A DNA stretch of 63,840 nucleotides from Ruminococcus flavefaciens (GTDB taxonomy: Bacteria; Bacillota; Clostridia; Oscillospirales; Ruminococcaceae). The translations under genes were made by a program, and so were the position numbers. Each line of letters begins with the position of its first letter. Within the stretch, counting starts at the first letter, position 1. The notes beneath the pieces are model-generated. The model was not told where the DNA came from, made no database searches, and worked only from the letters and a program-made list of their open reading frames with translations. This document shows, in pieces, positions 48,309 through 57,759 of the stretch. The stretch covers positions 1 to 63,840 of the forward strand of contig DFHF01000003.1 of NCBI GenBank assembly GCA_002371825.1, read 5' to 3'.

Positions 48309-49508
48309 ATGAAGAGTTTTTCCTATGTAGCCCAGGACGCAAAAAACCAGCAGGTCAAGGGCGTAATCAATGCGGAAAACGAGCAGGAATTCTTAAAGAA
48401 GATTAAGGAAAAGGGCTTGTACGTTAAGGATTACAAGGAAAGCGATTCAACCGAGTCAAAATCATTGTACAAGTTTAAAACCAAGGATCTGGCATTCTGC
48501 TGCCGTCAGCTCAGCGCTATGCTTACCTCAGGTCTTACGCTTGTAAAATCAATCGACATTCTCACTAAAGAACAGGAGAATGAAAAGGCAAGAGCGATCT
48601 GGCAGGACATCTACGAGAATGTTCAGAAGGGTGAATCCTTCTCCTCAGCTCTCGAAATGCACGAGGGATCATTCCCGGACTTCCTGATCTCAATGGTAGG
48701 CGCAGGTGAGACCAGTGGTTCACTGGATATCATCATGCAGCGTATGTCAGATCACTACCAGAAGGAAAACAAACTGAAGAATACCATCAAGGGCGCTATG
48801 ATATATCCTATCATACTCCTGGTACTCTGTATAGTTATCGTTATCTTCCTCTTTACGTTCATCATGCCTACGTTTATCGATATGTATGAAGACCCGTCGA
48901 CCATGCCTCCTCTTACCAAGATGATGAAGGGCATAAGCGACTTCCTGAGAACAAAGTGGTATCTGCTCATTGCAATAGTTGTTGCACTTGTTGTAGGCTT
49001 CAGATATGCACTTAAATCTCCAGGCTTCCGACTTAAATTCGACAGGCTTCTGGTAAAGGGACCGGGCTTCGGACCTCTTATCATGAAGATATATACCGGT
49101 CGTTTCGCACGTACTCTCTCTTCACTCTACTCCAGCGGTATCCCGATGGTAGAGAGCCTTGAAAGAGCTTCAGCTATCCTCGGCAACTCCTACATCGATG
49201 AAAAGTTCATCGACGTTGTAGACGAGGTAAAACAGGGTGAATCAATATCAGCTGCTATCACCAGAACAGAGATCTTCGAGCCGATGTTCACATCAGTTCT
49301 TTATGTCGGCGAGGAGTCCGGTGCGCTGGATTCGATCCTTGAAAAGACTTCAGATTACTATGAGGATGAATCTGAATCAGCCGTTCAGCGTCTCGTAAGC
49401 ATAATCGAGCCTGTGCTCCTTATCTTCATGGGCGTTATCATCGGTCTTGTAGTCTGCGGTATTTACCCTGCACTCTATGGTGCGTTCGAAGGTATCGAAA
49501 ACGAATAA
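48309..49508 (+). CDS. pilC: Type IV pilus inner-membrane platform protein PilC
   Basis: The 399-residue GspF-family protein has an N-terminal FSYVAQDAKNQQVKGVINAE and two homologous helical domains (LAFCCRQLSAMLTSGLTLVK, FARTLSSLYSSGIPMVESLE). Three or four membrane segments follow each domain (about residues 165-190, 215-235 and 370-395). PilC couples the PilB and PilT motors to pilin assembly. GGAGGTGG precedes ATG 48309. It opens the pilus operon. Confidence 0.94.
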   Translation: MKSFSYVAQDAKNQQVKGVINAENEQEFLKKIKEKGLYVKDYKESDSTESKSLYKFKTKDLAFCCRQLSAMLTSGLTLVKSIDILTKEQENEKARAIWQDIYENVQKGESFSSALEMHEGSFPDFLISMVGAGETSGSLDIIMQRMSDHYQKENKLKNTIKGAMIYPIILLVLCIVIVIFLFTFIMPTFIDMYEDPSTMPPLTKMMKGISDFLRTKWYLLIAIVVALVVGFRYALKSPGFRLKFDRLLVKGPGFGPLIMKIYTGRFARTLSSLYSSGIPMVESLERASAILGNSYIDEKFIDVVDEVKQGESISAAITRTEIFEPMFTSVLYVGEESGALDSILEKTSDYYEDESESAVQRLVSIIEPVLLIFMGVIIGLVVCGIYPALYGAFEGIENE

Positions 49509-49529
49509 AACGGAAAGGTGGAAAGATAA

Positions 49530-51191
49530 ATGCTTTCATTTGATATTACCGATAGAAATATACGTGTCGTTAAGGGAACAGAAAGCAACGGAAAGATCAA
49601 GATCAGCTCCGCTGCAAACCTTAATGTAGAGGAAAACCTCATCGTAAACGGCCATGTTAAGGATGTCCCCAATGTGGCTACACTCATCAATGCAGTTCTT
49701 AAAACACATAAAATGCCCGATAAGGAGGCTATCGTTTCGATCTCCTCCAACCTTACAATATTCAAGGAAATGAATGTTGCCAAGGTGAAGACACAGGATC
49801 TCCAGAAGGTAGTTAAGCAGCAGATGCAGGCTGAGCTCAATCTGGACGATTCCTACAGCGTATCCTACATCATCGTAGGTGACGCTGAGGACACAGAGGG
49901 CGGCGAGCCTGCTTACAGGATCCTCGCTACTGCTTGCCCCTATGAGATCGTAAACAGCTACAGAGAAGTGTTTAAGCTTCTCGGTATCTCACTCAGATCC
50001 GTAATGATCGGATGCAACTGTATAACAAAGGTTCTTCTTGCTGATACAAAGATCAGATCCAAGATGCCTCTCCTTGCAGTTCAGATCGATAATAACTTTA
50101 TCTCACTCAACCTTTATGAGCAGGGCTCACTTTCATTCTCACGTTTCGCCTCCATCGATGCCGCAGACTACGGCTACTCCGATGACTACGTTTTCGAGGC
50201 CGTTAATGAGAATATCTTCCGTATGTTACAGTTCCACAGAAGCCGTAACACCGGTGAGACCATCGAGAACGTTATCTTCTACGGAGATACACATGAGTAT
50301 GTAAGACTTACAGATGAACTTGAAAAGCTCGATCTTAAGACCAGCCTTATCAATGTTCCTCCTCAGATCCACGGACACGAAAACCTTGAATTCTCTCTCT
50401 ACGCTAACGCTATCGGCGCTATGTTCAAGAGAAACAAGGATACAGAGAAGATCAACCTTCTCGAAACAGATCTTGGCTCTATCGTTAGAAGCAAGGTAAA
50501 GAATGACAACTCAGGCAACATCGTACTCCTCGGAGCTCTTGCAGCTGCTCTCCTTATCGTAGGCGGCACATATCTTGGTTTCCATCTTAAGAATAAGAGC
50601 ATCGAGAAGGATATCACAGAGGCTCAGGATTTTATCGACAGTGCTGATACAAAGAAGAAGCTCGACCATATTACCGAGCTCGAAGGCAAGAGAGATATGG
50701 CGATCTCCTACGAAACAAGGATCCAGAATGCTCGTGCTGCTTATGATTCACAGCCGGTTATCCTTGGCTCGAAGTTTGATATTCTCAGAACAACAGCTAT
50801 AAATGTCTGGGAGAAGAAGCTCTACGAGGGCAAGGAAGATGACAAAATAAACGGTGTTATTGAATACCATGGCTATTCAAACGGCAATCTCAGCGTTGAT
50901 CTCTATATAGATGCAAGAGATGATGAAATGGCTCAGAAATTCCCGGCAGAATATGCTGAAGAGATCCTTAAACTTGAGGATGAATCACACAAGAAGATCT
51001 TCAGAAAGATAGTATATTCAGGTTATGAAGTAACTAAGGGCGAGAAGGATGATGAGCATCCTGAAAAGGAAGTAAAAGACGAACTCCATATCAAGCTTGA
51101 TCTCGAGCTCACAGGAGAAAAGAGTGCTGCTGCTGACATTTTTGCTGCTGAAGAAGCTGCCAAAAAAGCAGTAGAAGAAGAGAATAACTAA
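49530..51191 (+). CDS. PilM-PilN fusion protein
   Basis: The 553-residue protein joins an actin-like PilM domain (residues about 1-320; MLSFDITDRNIRVVKG, with AVQIDNNFISLNLYEQG) to a membrane segment (about 330-352; VLLGALAAALLIVGGTYLG). Beyond it is an extracellular coiled coil and alpha/beta domain like PilN (353-553). In most systems PilM (cytosolic) and PilN are separate, with a PilN N-terminal peptide docking in PilM. Here they are covalently joined. AAAGGTGG precedes ATG 49530; pilO-like follows. Confidence 0.88.
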   Translation: MLSFDITDRNIRVVKGTESNGKIKISSAANLNVEENLIVNGHVKDVPNVATLINAVLKTHKMPDKEAIVSISSNLTIFKEMNVAKVKTQDLQKVVKQQMQAELNLDDSYSVSYIIVGDAEDTEGGEPAYRILATACPYEIVNSYREVFKLLGISLRSVMIGCNCITKVLLADTKIRSKMPLLAVQIDNNFISLNLYEQGSLSFSRFASIDAADYGYSDDYVFEAVNENIFRMLQFHRSRNTGETIENVIFYGDTHEYVRLTDELEKLDLKTSLINVPPQIHGHENLEFSLYANAIGAMFKRNKDTEKINLLETDLGSIVRSKVKNDNSGNIVLLGALAAALLIVGGTYLGFHLKNKSIEKDITEAQDFIDSADTKKKLDHITELEGKRDMAISYETRIQNARAAYDSQPVILGSKFDILRTTAINVWEKKLYEGKEDDKINGVIEYHGYSNGNLSVDLYIDARDDEMAQKFPAEYAEEILKLEDESHKKIFRKIVYSGYEVTKGEKDDEHPEKEVKDELHIKLDLELTGEKSAAADIFAAEEAAKKAVEEENN

Positions 51192-51207
51192 GGGAGGTTG
51201 AGCTGAA

Positions 51208-52023
51208 ATGAAATTAAATTACAGAGATAAGGTAATACTCGGTATCATTCTTGCTGTATTTATTATTATCGGCGGTTTCGTTGGTCTTATAAAGCCTTTG
51301 AGAGCGACTATCAAGGATAATGAAGATAAGCGCACAGAGGTCGAGGATGAGAGAGACAAAATTGAAAGACGTATAGCAACAGCTACAGGCCTTAAGAATG
51401 ACATCGATGAAGCATTTACCAATGCTGAAAAACTTGGAAAGATATTCGTAACAAAGAGCGATATCGACAAGACTACACTCCTCGATAAGTTCATGCAGAG
51501 CTATGCAAATGACTGTGAGGTCCGTGTAACAGAGCTTAAGGTGGATGATACTGCAGCAAATGCACTTTCATACTACTATAAGCCTTATTCAGAGGTTGCT
51601 ACATCACTTCGTGAGAGTGCAGATATCAATGGCACATTTGAAAAGCAGATAGAAGAAGACAGAAAAGAAACAGATACTATTGAAGGCAGAAACGTTGAAA
51701 CTATCATGTCTACAAGATACGGTCTTGAGGTAATCGGCGAAAAGCAGAACCTCTGGAAGTACATGGATAAGATAGCTGAGACAGACAGTGCTATCCTTAT
51801 TACATCAATCGATTTTGAAAGATATAATGAAGATGACGATGAGAAGGAACAGAAGCCTGCTGCTCAGAATAACAACAATAATGCTAATGATCAGCAGAAT
51901 CAGAATCAGAATAATGATGAGGACGAAAAGAGACAGAATATCGAAGACGATACAGTTCTCAAGTCTTCAATCGTTATACAGCTTTATTCAATCTATAACA
52001 TGGAAAAACCAGTTACAGAATAA
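51208..52023 (+). CDS. pilO: PilO-like alignment protein
   Basis: The 271-residue protein has one N-terminal helix (about residues 9-29, VILGIILAVFIIIGGFVGLI), a coiled coil (31-70) and an alpha/beta domain containing YGLEVIGEKQNLWKYMDKI. Before the C-terminus is a Gln/Asn-rich low-complexity stretch (about residues 215-235). Its topology and position right after the PilM-PilN fusion identify a PilO function. GGGAGG precedes ATG 51208. Confidence 0.85.
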   Translation: MKLNYRDKVILGIILAVFIIIGGFVGLIKPLRATIKDNEDKRTEVEDERDKIERRIATATGLKNDIDEAFTNAEKLGKIFVTKSDIDKTTLLDKFMQSYANDCEVRVTELKVDDTAANALSYYYKPYSEVATSLRESADINGTFEKQIEEDRKETDTIEGRNVETIMSTRYGLEVIGEKQNLWKYMDKIAETDSAILITSIDFERYNEDDDEKEQKPAAQNNNNNANDQQNQNQNNDEDEKRQNIEDDTVLKSSIVIQLYSIYNMEKPVTE

Positions 52024-52079
52024 TCGCACTATCCGTATCAGTTGTTGAGAAATGATAACCAGAAAGGCGGTTAAGAAAG

Positions 52080-55000
52080 ATGAAAACTGAGAAAAAAAGA
52101 ACCCTGAAGGGTTCGGTACTGTTCACAGTTGTCTCAGTTCTGGCGCTCATGATAATCTTCATGACAAGTGCGCTGGCACTGGCATCGGCTGCAAACAGGC
52201 GAGCTCACAAATCTTACTCGGCATCTCAGGCTTCGTATACCGCCCGTGCTGCGATCGACAGTATCCTCGCAGCGGTGGGAACGGATAACGAATTCGCAAA
52301 TGCAGTTGCCGGAATAACAGAGGGAGGAAGCATCAGTGTCGATGTCGGCATTAATGAACCTTCACTGGGTAAGATCACAAATGCAACTATTTCTTACGAT
52401 GGCACAGTAAGTATCTTCGATCCCCAGAAAATGCAGTGGGTGGAGAAGAACAGACTCCTCATCAGCGCTGATGTAACACTCGGCGGTGAGACTACAACAA
52501 TAACATCACATGTAATTCAGGATCCCGTTGTCAAGTCTGACGACGGCCCTGGTTACCTTACAATGGGTGGAACAAGCCCTAACGGAAACGGCGGTACCGT
52601 TCTCGGTGGTTCTTACATCGGTATGGGTATCGGTGCACCTGATGATTCAGGAAAAAATCAGTCCTGGAACGACGGTCTTACATATTTCCGTTACAAGGAA
52701 GGCGATCCCTATCCGATCACTCTTGAGGATCGTAAGTACTGGACAGGAATCACCTACACTCCTAAGGATCAGAACAAGCAGGAAGCTCCTATAGCTGTTA
52801 ACGGAACATATAATATACAGACCCAAATGGCATTTTACTTTACTCAAAAAGGAAAAGGTGCTGTAATATGGGGAGACCTTATTAATAAGAATCTTGAAGA
52901 TGGCAGTTTTAAAAATGGTGCTGTTTATTGTGATTTTACTGATGAATTTAAGAAAGTAGCAAATTCCGGGCTTAAGTTCACTGAGATACCTTATATTTAT
53001 GTAGATGGAGATTTTTGGCTTTCAACTGCAAGTGATTGTATCATAGGAAGCAAGGATGGAGATATTCCGTTCAACTTCTTCGCAGGTACAATGAACACAA
53101 AGCAGAACAGTAATGCACTGATCAATGCAAACGTTTATCTTATGGACGCTGGCAAGACATCAACTCTTCAGATGGGAGATACAAAATTCAGTTCATGGGT
53201 AAGCTCTGTTTATAACAAGAGCGATGCTTATAATAAGGCATCAGGCTTCTACTCAATGGGAAGCATCGATTTCACAGGCGACGGTCCTGTTGATATCAAC
53301 GGCAGCATCAGAACTGAAGAAAATCTTAAGATATCCTCTGAGATGTCAGTAAATGGTGATATCGTCTGCGGCGGTACACTGAACATCGACACAAATAAGT
53401 TATCTGTCAAGAACGGAACAGTTTACGCAAAGGCTGTAACAGGTACAAATATCACTGCAAACAATGCAGGCGGTGTAAAGCCTGGCTATCATCAGGGCAA
53501 TATAAACTATATCCTTGCAAAGAATATAGAATATCCTGGTGTAGAAGATGATGGATCAATTACAATGACTCACGCTGATTATGCATGGGTATTACCTTCA
53601 TTCATGGATTCGCATACAGGAACACCTGTTGCCGGCGGAAATGCTATAGACTTCGGCGGAGCAAGTATCGAGGGTTTCTATGATGAAGAAATCTTTAAAG
53701 GACTTCCGGCAAATGACGACGATACAAACCTTGAAAAGGTTTACAAGGCAAATGTATATATCAGAGACGCTGACGGCCAGGAGGTTTCTGCTAACGAAGC
53801 CGCTGATTCAGCTAAGTCCTGGACGTACAAGGGAGAAAAGGGCACTATCACTATCAAGCCTGTAGAGGAATTCTATAAGGATCGTAATGAGCCCATTTAT
53901 CCTGAGAATGCCAAGAGAGAAGTTCTCATGGGCGTATCTGGTCCTGTAAAGGGAACAGAAGGCCATATTGCAAAGTCTGCAGCTCCTGCTGCTGTAAACA
54001 ATAAGGTATATACTTCTGCAAGTCTTGTAGGAAATGTTGAAGAGAGCTGTACTCTTACTGGTTCATGGGCAAGAACTGTAACAGTCAAGACAAAGGGCGA
54101 GGATATCCACGTTCTTCTCGACGGAGTTACATTCGATAACCCTGAGAACCCCGGTGAAGCTCGTATCTACGTTGACGAAAAGGCCGGCGGACACGTTTAT
54201 TTCTACTTCAAGGGCAAGATCGTTTCAAACTACAGCAATCCTTCAGAAGTTGAAAAGACAAAGCTCTTCGACACAGTTAAGGACCTCATGTCCAAGTGGG
54301 GAATCGAAGACAATATCGACGAGCCTAAGCCTGCTCTGACTGAAGATCAGACTCTGGTGATCGGTCAGAATGGTCAGACAAACAAGGCAAAGGGCCCTGG
54401 TTTCGAGGTAAAAGAAGGCAACCATATCTCAATAACCGGAAGCACTAAGATCAGATGCGATGGCGAGTGGAATTTCCTTGAAGGTAAGACAGTTGATATC
54501 TATCCTCCTGCAAGCGGAACTCTCTGGGTTCACCTTGATAACGTAAAGGCAAGAAACAACTGTAAGTTCCTCATTCACGATCTGGATAATAACGGTAAGC
54601 AGAAGGGCGGCTTTGTTAACTTCTATGTAACAGGCACAAACAATCTCGATAATACACCTATTGTAACCGATTCATTTGATAAGGCTGCAACATCAGGCAA
54701 GGATTATCAGATAGTTTCAGATCCCGGCAACCCTTCACTTTACTCCAGCAAGGTTCCGGCAGAGAATACTATCCCTTCACCAAGGGTAAATCTCTATTCT
54801 GATACAACATATACAGCTACCATACAGGCGCAGAACAACTTCTTTATTACAGCTTACGTTCGTGCACCTTACATGATATGTGATGTAAGCAACTTTGGCG
54901 GTTTCTATGATTCATTCATGCTCAATCACCTCTACTACGACGGAATCAAGCTTGGTTCAATGAATACTTCCGGTTGGAAGGGCGGCGGAAAGAACTGCCA

Positions 55001-55163
55001 GCGTCTCGGAATCGTTGGATGCTTCAACGTATATGACTATCCTTCACAGAATGACTGGACACTGCTCTACATCAAACAGACCGATGATAAAGGTCCAAAC
55101 AACTCCGTTCCATCTGCTGATGGAGCACACACATACGCAGTAGTTGATTATCTCGACTATTAA
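52080..55163 (+). CDS. Very large PilX-like pilus-associated protein
   Basis: The 1027-residue protein has a type IV minor-pilin-like N-terminus: basic leader, Gly at residue 11, a hydrophobic helix (VLFTVVSVLALMIIFMTSAL) and then AANRRAHKSYSASQASYTAR, as in PilX_N domains. PilX is typically 150-200 residues; this one adds a very large, beta-rich, repeat-like C-terminal region. No enzymatic motif is clear. It could be a tip adhesin. A segment near 52820-53050 has visibly higher AT content and different codon use. AGGCGG precedes ATG 52080. Confidence 0.8.
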   Translation: MKTEKKRTLKGSVLFTVVSVLALMIIFMTSALALASAANRRAHKSYSASQASYTARAAIDSILAAVGTDNEFANAVAGITEGGSISVDVGINEPSLGKITNATISYDGTVSIFDPQKMQWVEKNRLLISADVTLGGETTTITSHVIQDPVVKSDDGPGYLTMGGTSPNGNGGTVLGGSYIGMGIGAPDDSGKNQSWNDGLTYFRYKEGDPYPITLEDRKYWTGITYTPKDQNKQEAPIAVNGTYNIQTQMAFYFTQKGKGAVIWGDLINKNLEDGSFKNGAVYCDFTDEFKKVANSGLKFTEIPYIYVDGDFWLSTASDCIIGSKDGDIPFNFFAGTMNTKQNSNALINANVYLMDAGKTSTLQMGDTKFSSWVSSVYNKSDAYNKASGFYSMGSIDFTGDGPVDINGSIRTEENLKISSEMSVNGDIVCGGTLNIDTNKLSVKNGTVYAKAVTGTNITANNAGGVKPGYHQGNINYILAKNIEYPGVEDDGSITMTHADYAWVLPSFMDSHTGTPVAGGNAIDFGGASIEGFYDEEIFKGLPANDDDTNLEKVYKANVYIRDADGQEVSANEAADSAKSWTYKGEKGTITIKPVEEFYKDRNEPIYPENAKREVLMGVSGPVKGTEGHIAKSAAPAAVNNKVYTSASLVGNVEESCTLTGSWARTVTVKTKGEDIHVLLDGVTFDNPENPGEARIYVDEKAGGHVYFYFKGKIVSNYSNPSEVEKTKLFDTVKDLMSKWGIEDNIDEPKPALTEDQTLVIGQNGQTNKAKGPGFEVKEGNHISITGSTKIRCDGEWNFLEGKTVDIYPPASGTLWVHLDNVKARNNCKFLIHDLDNNGKQKGGFVNFYVTGTNNLDNTPIVTDSFDKAATSGKDYQIVSDPGNPSLYSSKVPAENTIPSPRVNLYSDTTYTATIQAQNNFFITAYVRAPYMICDVSNFGGFYDSFMLNHLYYDGIKLGSMNTSGWKGGGKNCQRLGIVGCFNVYDYPSQNDWTLLYIKQTDDKGPNNSVPSADGAHTYAVVDYLDY

Positions 55164-55176
55164 GGAGGAGTGACTC

Positions 55177-55614
55177 ATGAAAAAAACTAAAAAGAAGCTT
55201 CGTGGCATGACTCTGGTTGAAGTTATAATCGCAATACTGGTGTTTGCATTGCTCGGTATGGTTCTTATGGGTGTCGGTAACGCTACCGACGCCCACCAGA
55301 GATCAGCCCGTAAGTATAATAATAAGGTAAACGAAGAGGGGCCTATTGCTGAAGCTCAGAATGATAGCAATGCGATCCTTATCAATAAGGATTACCAGAT
55401 CACTGTGGGCCAGACAGGAGGCACACCTGTAACAGTTTCCGGAAAAATGTACAGCGTCGAAGCGCCTCAGCTTGATGAGGATGGAAATATCGTTACCGAT
55501 GAAGATGGAAACGTAATTCCTGATCCTAATAACGACAGAGGTAACTTCAGATTCATTGAGATCACTAAGCCTGAAGCAGCTACTCAGCCTGCAACGACTG
55601 GTCCTGCTACATGA
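55177..55614 (+). CDS. Type IV prepilin-like protein (PilV/GspI-like)
   Basis: The 145-residue protein has a class III prepilin signal, KKKLRG then MTLVEVIIAILVFALLG, with Glu at +5 after the predicted cut. The small globular part includes the repeated EDGNIVTDEDGNV and ends in a Thr/Pro/Ala-rich tail (ATQPATTGPAT). It would be cleaved and methylated by the PilD at 56826-57662. AAGGAGG precedes ATG 55177. Confidence 0.88.
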   Translation: MKKTKKKLRGMTLVEVIIAILVFALLGMVLMGVGNATDAHQRSARKYNNKVNEEGPIAEAQNDSNAILINKDYQITVGQTGGTPVTVSGKMYSVEAPQLDEDGNIVTDEDGNVIPDPNNDRGNFRFIEITKPEAATQPATTGPAT

Positions 55615-55629
55615 TAGGGAGGCGATCTG

Positions 55630-56772
55630 ATGAAAAATAAGAAAAATCTGAAGGGCTTCACCCTTATCGAACTTATTATAGTTATGGCGATCTTTGGTAT
55701 CATTATGGTGGGAACGATGAGTATCATCAATCCTGTCAATAAGATCATCAAGAATGCCTCACTGCAGGAGGCTAACTCCGCAGCAGTTGACAATATGAAG
55801 CGTTACTTTGAAGGAACTCTGAGATATGCCGATGCTATCGACGTATTCAACGGAGATCTTGTAGACCTGGACGGTAACAAAGTTTCAGAGGAAGACGCTA
55901 TAAAGAACTTCGTAACTAATCACTATAATAACAGAACTAACCCCGGTACAGAGGATCCTCTTACCGGTAAGGTAAGAATGTTAAAGGTCGATAACGCAAA
56001 CGGCGGTCAGGTCACTGAGTTTGAGTATGACTTTGAAGCTGGCTATGCTTATTACGAGTGGGAAAACAAGAGCAAGAAGACCACTAAGGACGCTCTCGGC
56101 AACAACGTAAGCGTTTATGGTACAGAGCCTTGTAAGATCAAGCTCGTTAAGAAGGACAGCAGCGTTATAAACCCTGTTTATTACGAGAATTATAATTTCT
56201 ATTTCATTCCCGGCTATAACAAGCAGGTGAATACTACCGACGGTTCAAAAGCAGATTCTGCTGTGAATAAAGACGGAAATCAGGTATTTGATTCATCTAA
56301 AGACAAGACAGATATCTATTATGCATCTGTTGAACCTGTAGATCCTGCAGTTTCACCTTATGGATTCAACCGTGACCTCTTCTCACTGAGTGTCATGACC
56401 TATAAGAAGGACGACTCTATAGGAAACACAAAGGGCTATGATGATACAAAGGTTTTTGATTATTCAGGTCTTCTGTTCAAATCACCCTTCGCTCTGACAA
56501 ATATCAATGTTTCGCTTGTAAACATTAACTCTTCTTTCAGCAGCGATAAGGCATCCGATAAGTATGGTCCTATAAGATGGAACGGCGAGACAAGTGAGGG
56601 TAATTACACACCTACAAAAATGGTGGATATAAGTACTCCTACTGACGGAAAGTGGGATTATGAAGAGATCAACACTATGGAAGCTAAGCTTTGCAACCAG
56701 CGTTACTGCGGTTACCCTGCTCAGCCCGGTGAGTGCCTCTACTTCATCTACACTCTCCCCGAAATGAAATAA
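55630..56772 (+). CDS. Type IV prepilin-like protein, long (PilW-like)
   Basis: The 380-residue protein begins with the prepilin signal NLKG|FTLIELIIVMAIFGII and has Glu at +5. Its large globular part of about 340 residues is more typical of a minor pilin than of a major subunit. It follows the PilV-like gene by 15 bases. A convergent terminator ends the operon. Confidence 0.88.
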   Translation: MKNKKNLKGFTLIELIIVMAIFGIIMVGTMSIINPVNKIIKNASLQEANSAAVDNMKRYFEGTLRYADAIDVFNGDLVDLDGNKVSEEDAIKNFVTNHYNNRTNPGTEDPLTGKVRMLKVDNANGGQVTEFEYDFEAGYAYYEWENKSKKTTKDALGNNVSVYGTEPCKIKLVKKDSSVINPVYYENYNFYFIPGYNKQVNTTDGSKADSAVNKDGNQVFDSSKDKTDIYYASVEPVDPAVSPYGFNRDLFSLSVMTYKKDDSIGNTKGYDDTKVFDYSGLLFKSPFALTNINVSLVNINSSFSSDKASDKYGPIRWNGETSEGNYTPTKMVDISTPTDGKWDYEEINTMEAKLCNQRYCGYPAQPGECLYFIYTLPEMK

Positions 56773-56781
56773 AATAAAAAA

Positions 56782-56820
56782 ACAGGCAGCAGTTCAAATG
56801 CTGCTGCCTGTAATTTATTT
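56782..56820. terminator. Bidirectional terminator between the pilus operon and pilD
   Basis: ACAGGCAGCAG and CTGCTGCCTGT form an 11-bp stem around an 8-base loop, with A's to the left and AATTTATTTTT to the right. It serves both convergent genes. Confidence 0.9.
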
Positions 56821-56825
56821 TTGCT

Positions 56826-57662
56826 TTATTCAAACTTCATGAGGCCGAGATACCAATCTGCTATCTTTTCACCCCAGAGAAGTCCGACGGCGATACCTAT
56901 TGAAAGGAAAGGACCAAATGCGAATTTTGATTCCTTAGTTGCCATCTTATTTATCATGCCGCCGATCGCTGCGGCAACTAAACCTATCAGTGTTGAAACG
57001 ATAATAACACGAGTTCCCACAACAGCTCCGGCAGCCACCATGAGAAGTGTGTCGCCAAGCTCGATAGCTCTGAAGTCTTCTCCGAATTTCTTACGGATGA
57101 TCGGTCTGCTGACTTCACCTATTATAAAGAAGGGAACGCTTATGACAAGTGCTCCGATAATATGATGCTTTATGGATACACAGTCATCTGCAAAGAGATG
57201 CATCGGAACGGCACAGACGAGTATGATAGCGAGTATCCTCATATCGATCTCCATTGTGTCCCAGTCCATGAAAGCTACAACGACGAGCAGTGACATGAGC
57301 AGACAGGTTATTATGGCTTTAGCATTGATATCAAGTACCCAGAAAGTAAGTACGAAAAGTATTCCGTTCAGACTTTCTACCAAAGGATAACGTGCTGAGA
57401 TCTTTTCGCCGCAGTTGTGACATTTGCCCCTGAGCATGAGCCAGCTGAATACCGGGATAAGATCGATCGGTCTGATCTTTGCGCCGCAGGTCATGCAGTG
57501 TGAGGAGCGCTTAACAAGGGATTCACCCTTTGGTACCCTCAGTATTACTACGTTGAGGAAGCTTCCGATACAAATTCCAAGGAGGAAGATCAGTCCAAGA
57601 AAAATGAATCTGAAGGAATTGCTGGTAAATTCGTCATGGAGCATATTTTCAAAGTCCATCAT
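56826..57662 (-). CDS. pilD: Prepilin peptidase
   Basis: The 278-residue aspartic membrane protease removes prepilin leaders and methylates the new N-terminus. Near the start are GSFLNVVILRVPKG and four zinc cysteines as C-x2-C pairs (SHCMTCG, GKCHNCGE). About seven membrane helices follow. Catalytic aspartates are likely in VVAFMDWDTMEID and ELGDTLLMVAAG. It faces the other pilus genes on the opposite strand. GGAGG precedes ATG 57662. Confidence 0.94.
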   Translation of the reverse strand: MMDFENMLHDEFTSNSFRFIFLGLIFLLGICIGSFLNVVILRVPKGESLVKRSSHCMTCGAKIRPIDLIPVFSWLMLRGKCHNCGEKISARYPLVESLNGILFVLTFWVLDINAKAIITCLLMSLLVVVAFMDWDTMEIDMRILAIILVCAVPMHLFADDCVSIKHHIIGALVISVPFFIIGEVSRPIIRKKFGEDFRAIELGDTLLMVAAGAVVGTRVIIVSTLIGLVAAAIGGMINKMATKESKFAFGPFLSIGIAVGLLWGEKIADWYLGLMKFE

Positions 57663-57759
57663 GAGTTTTACCCTCCTTTAATAAAATTATAATGTAATAT
57701 TTATATTATATCACATATGCAAAAAATTTCAAGTAAATTTTTATAAGCGGAGGTTTGTT

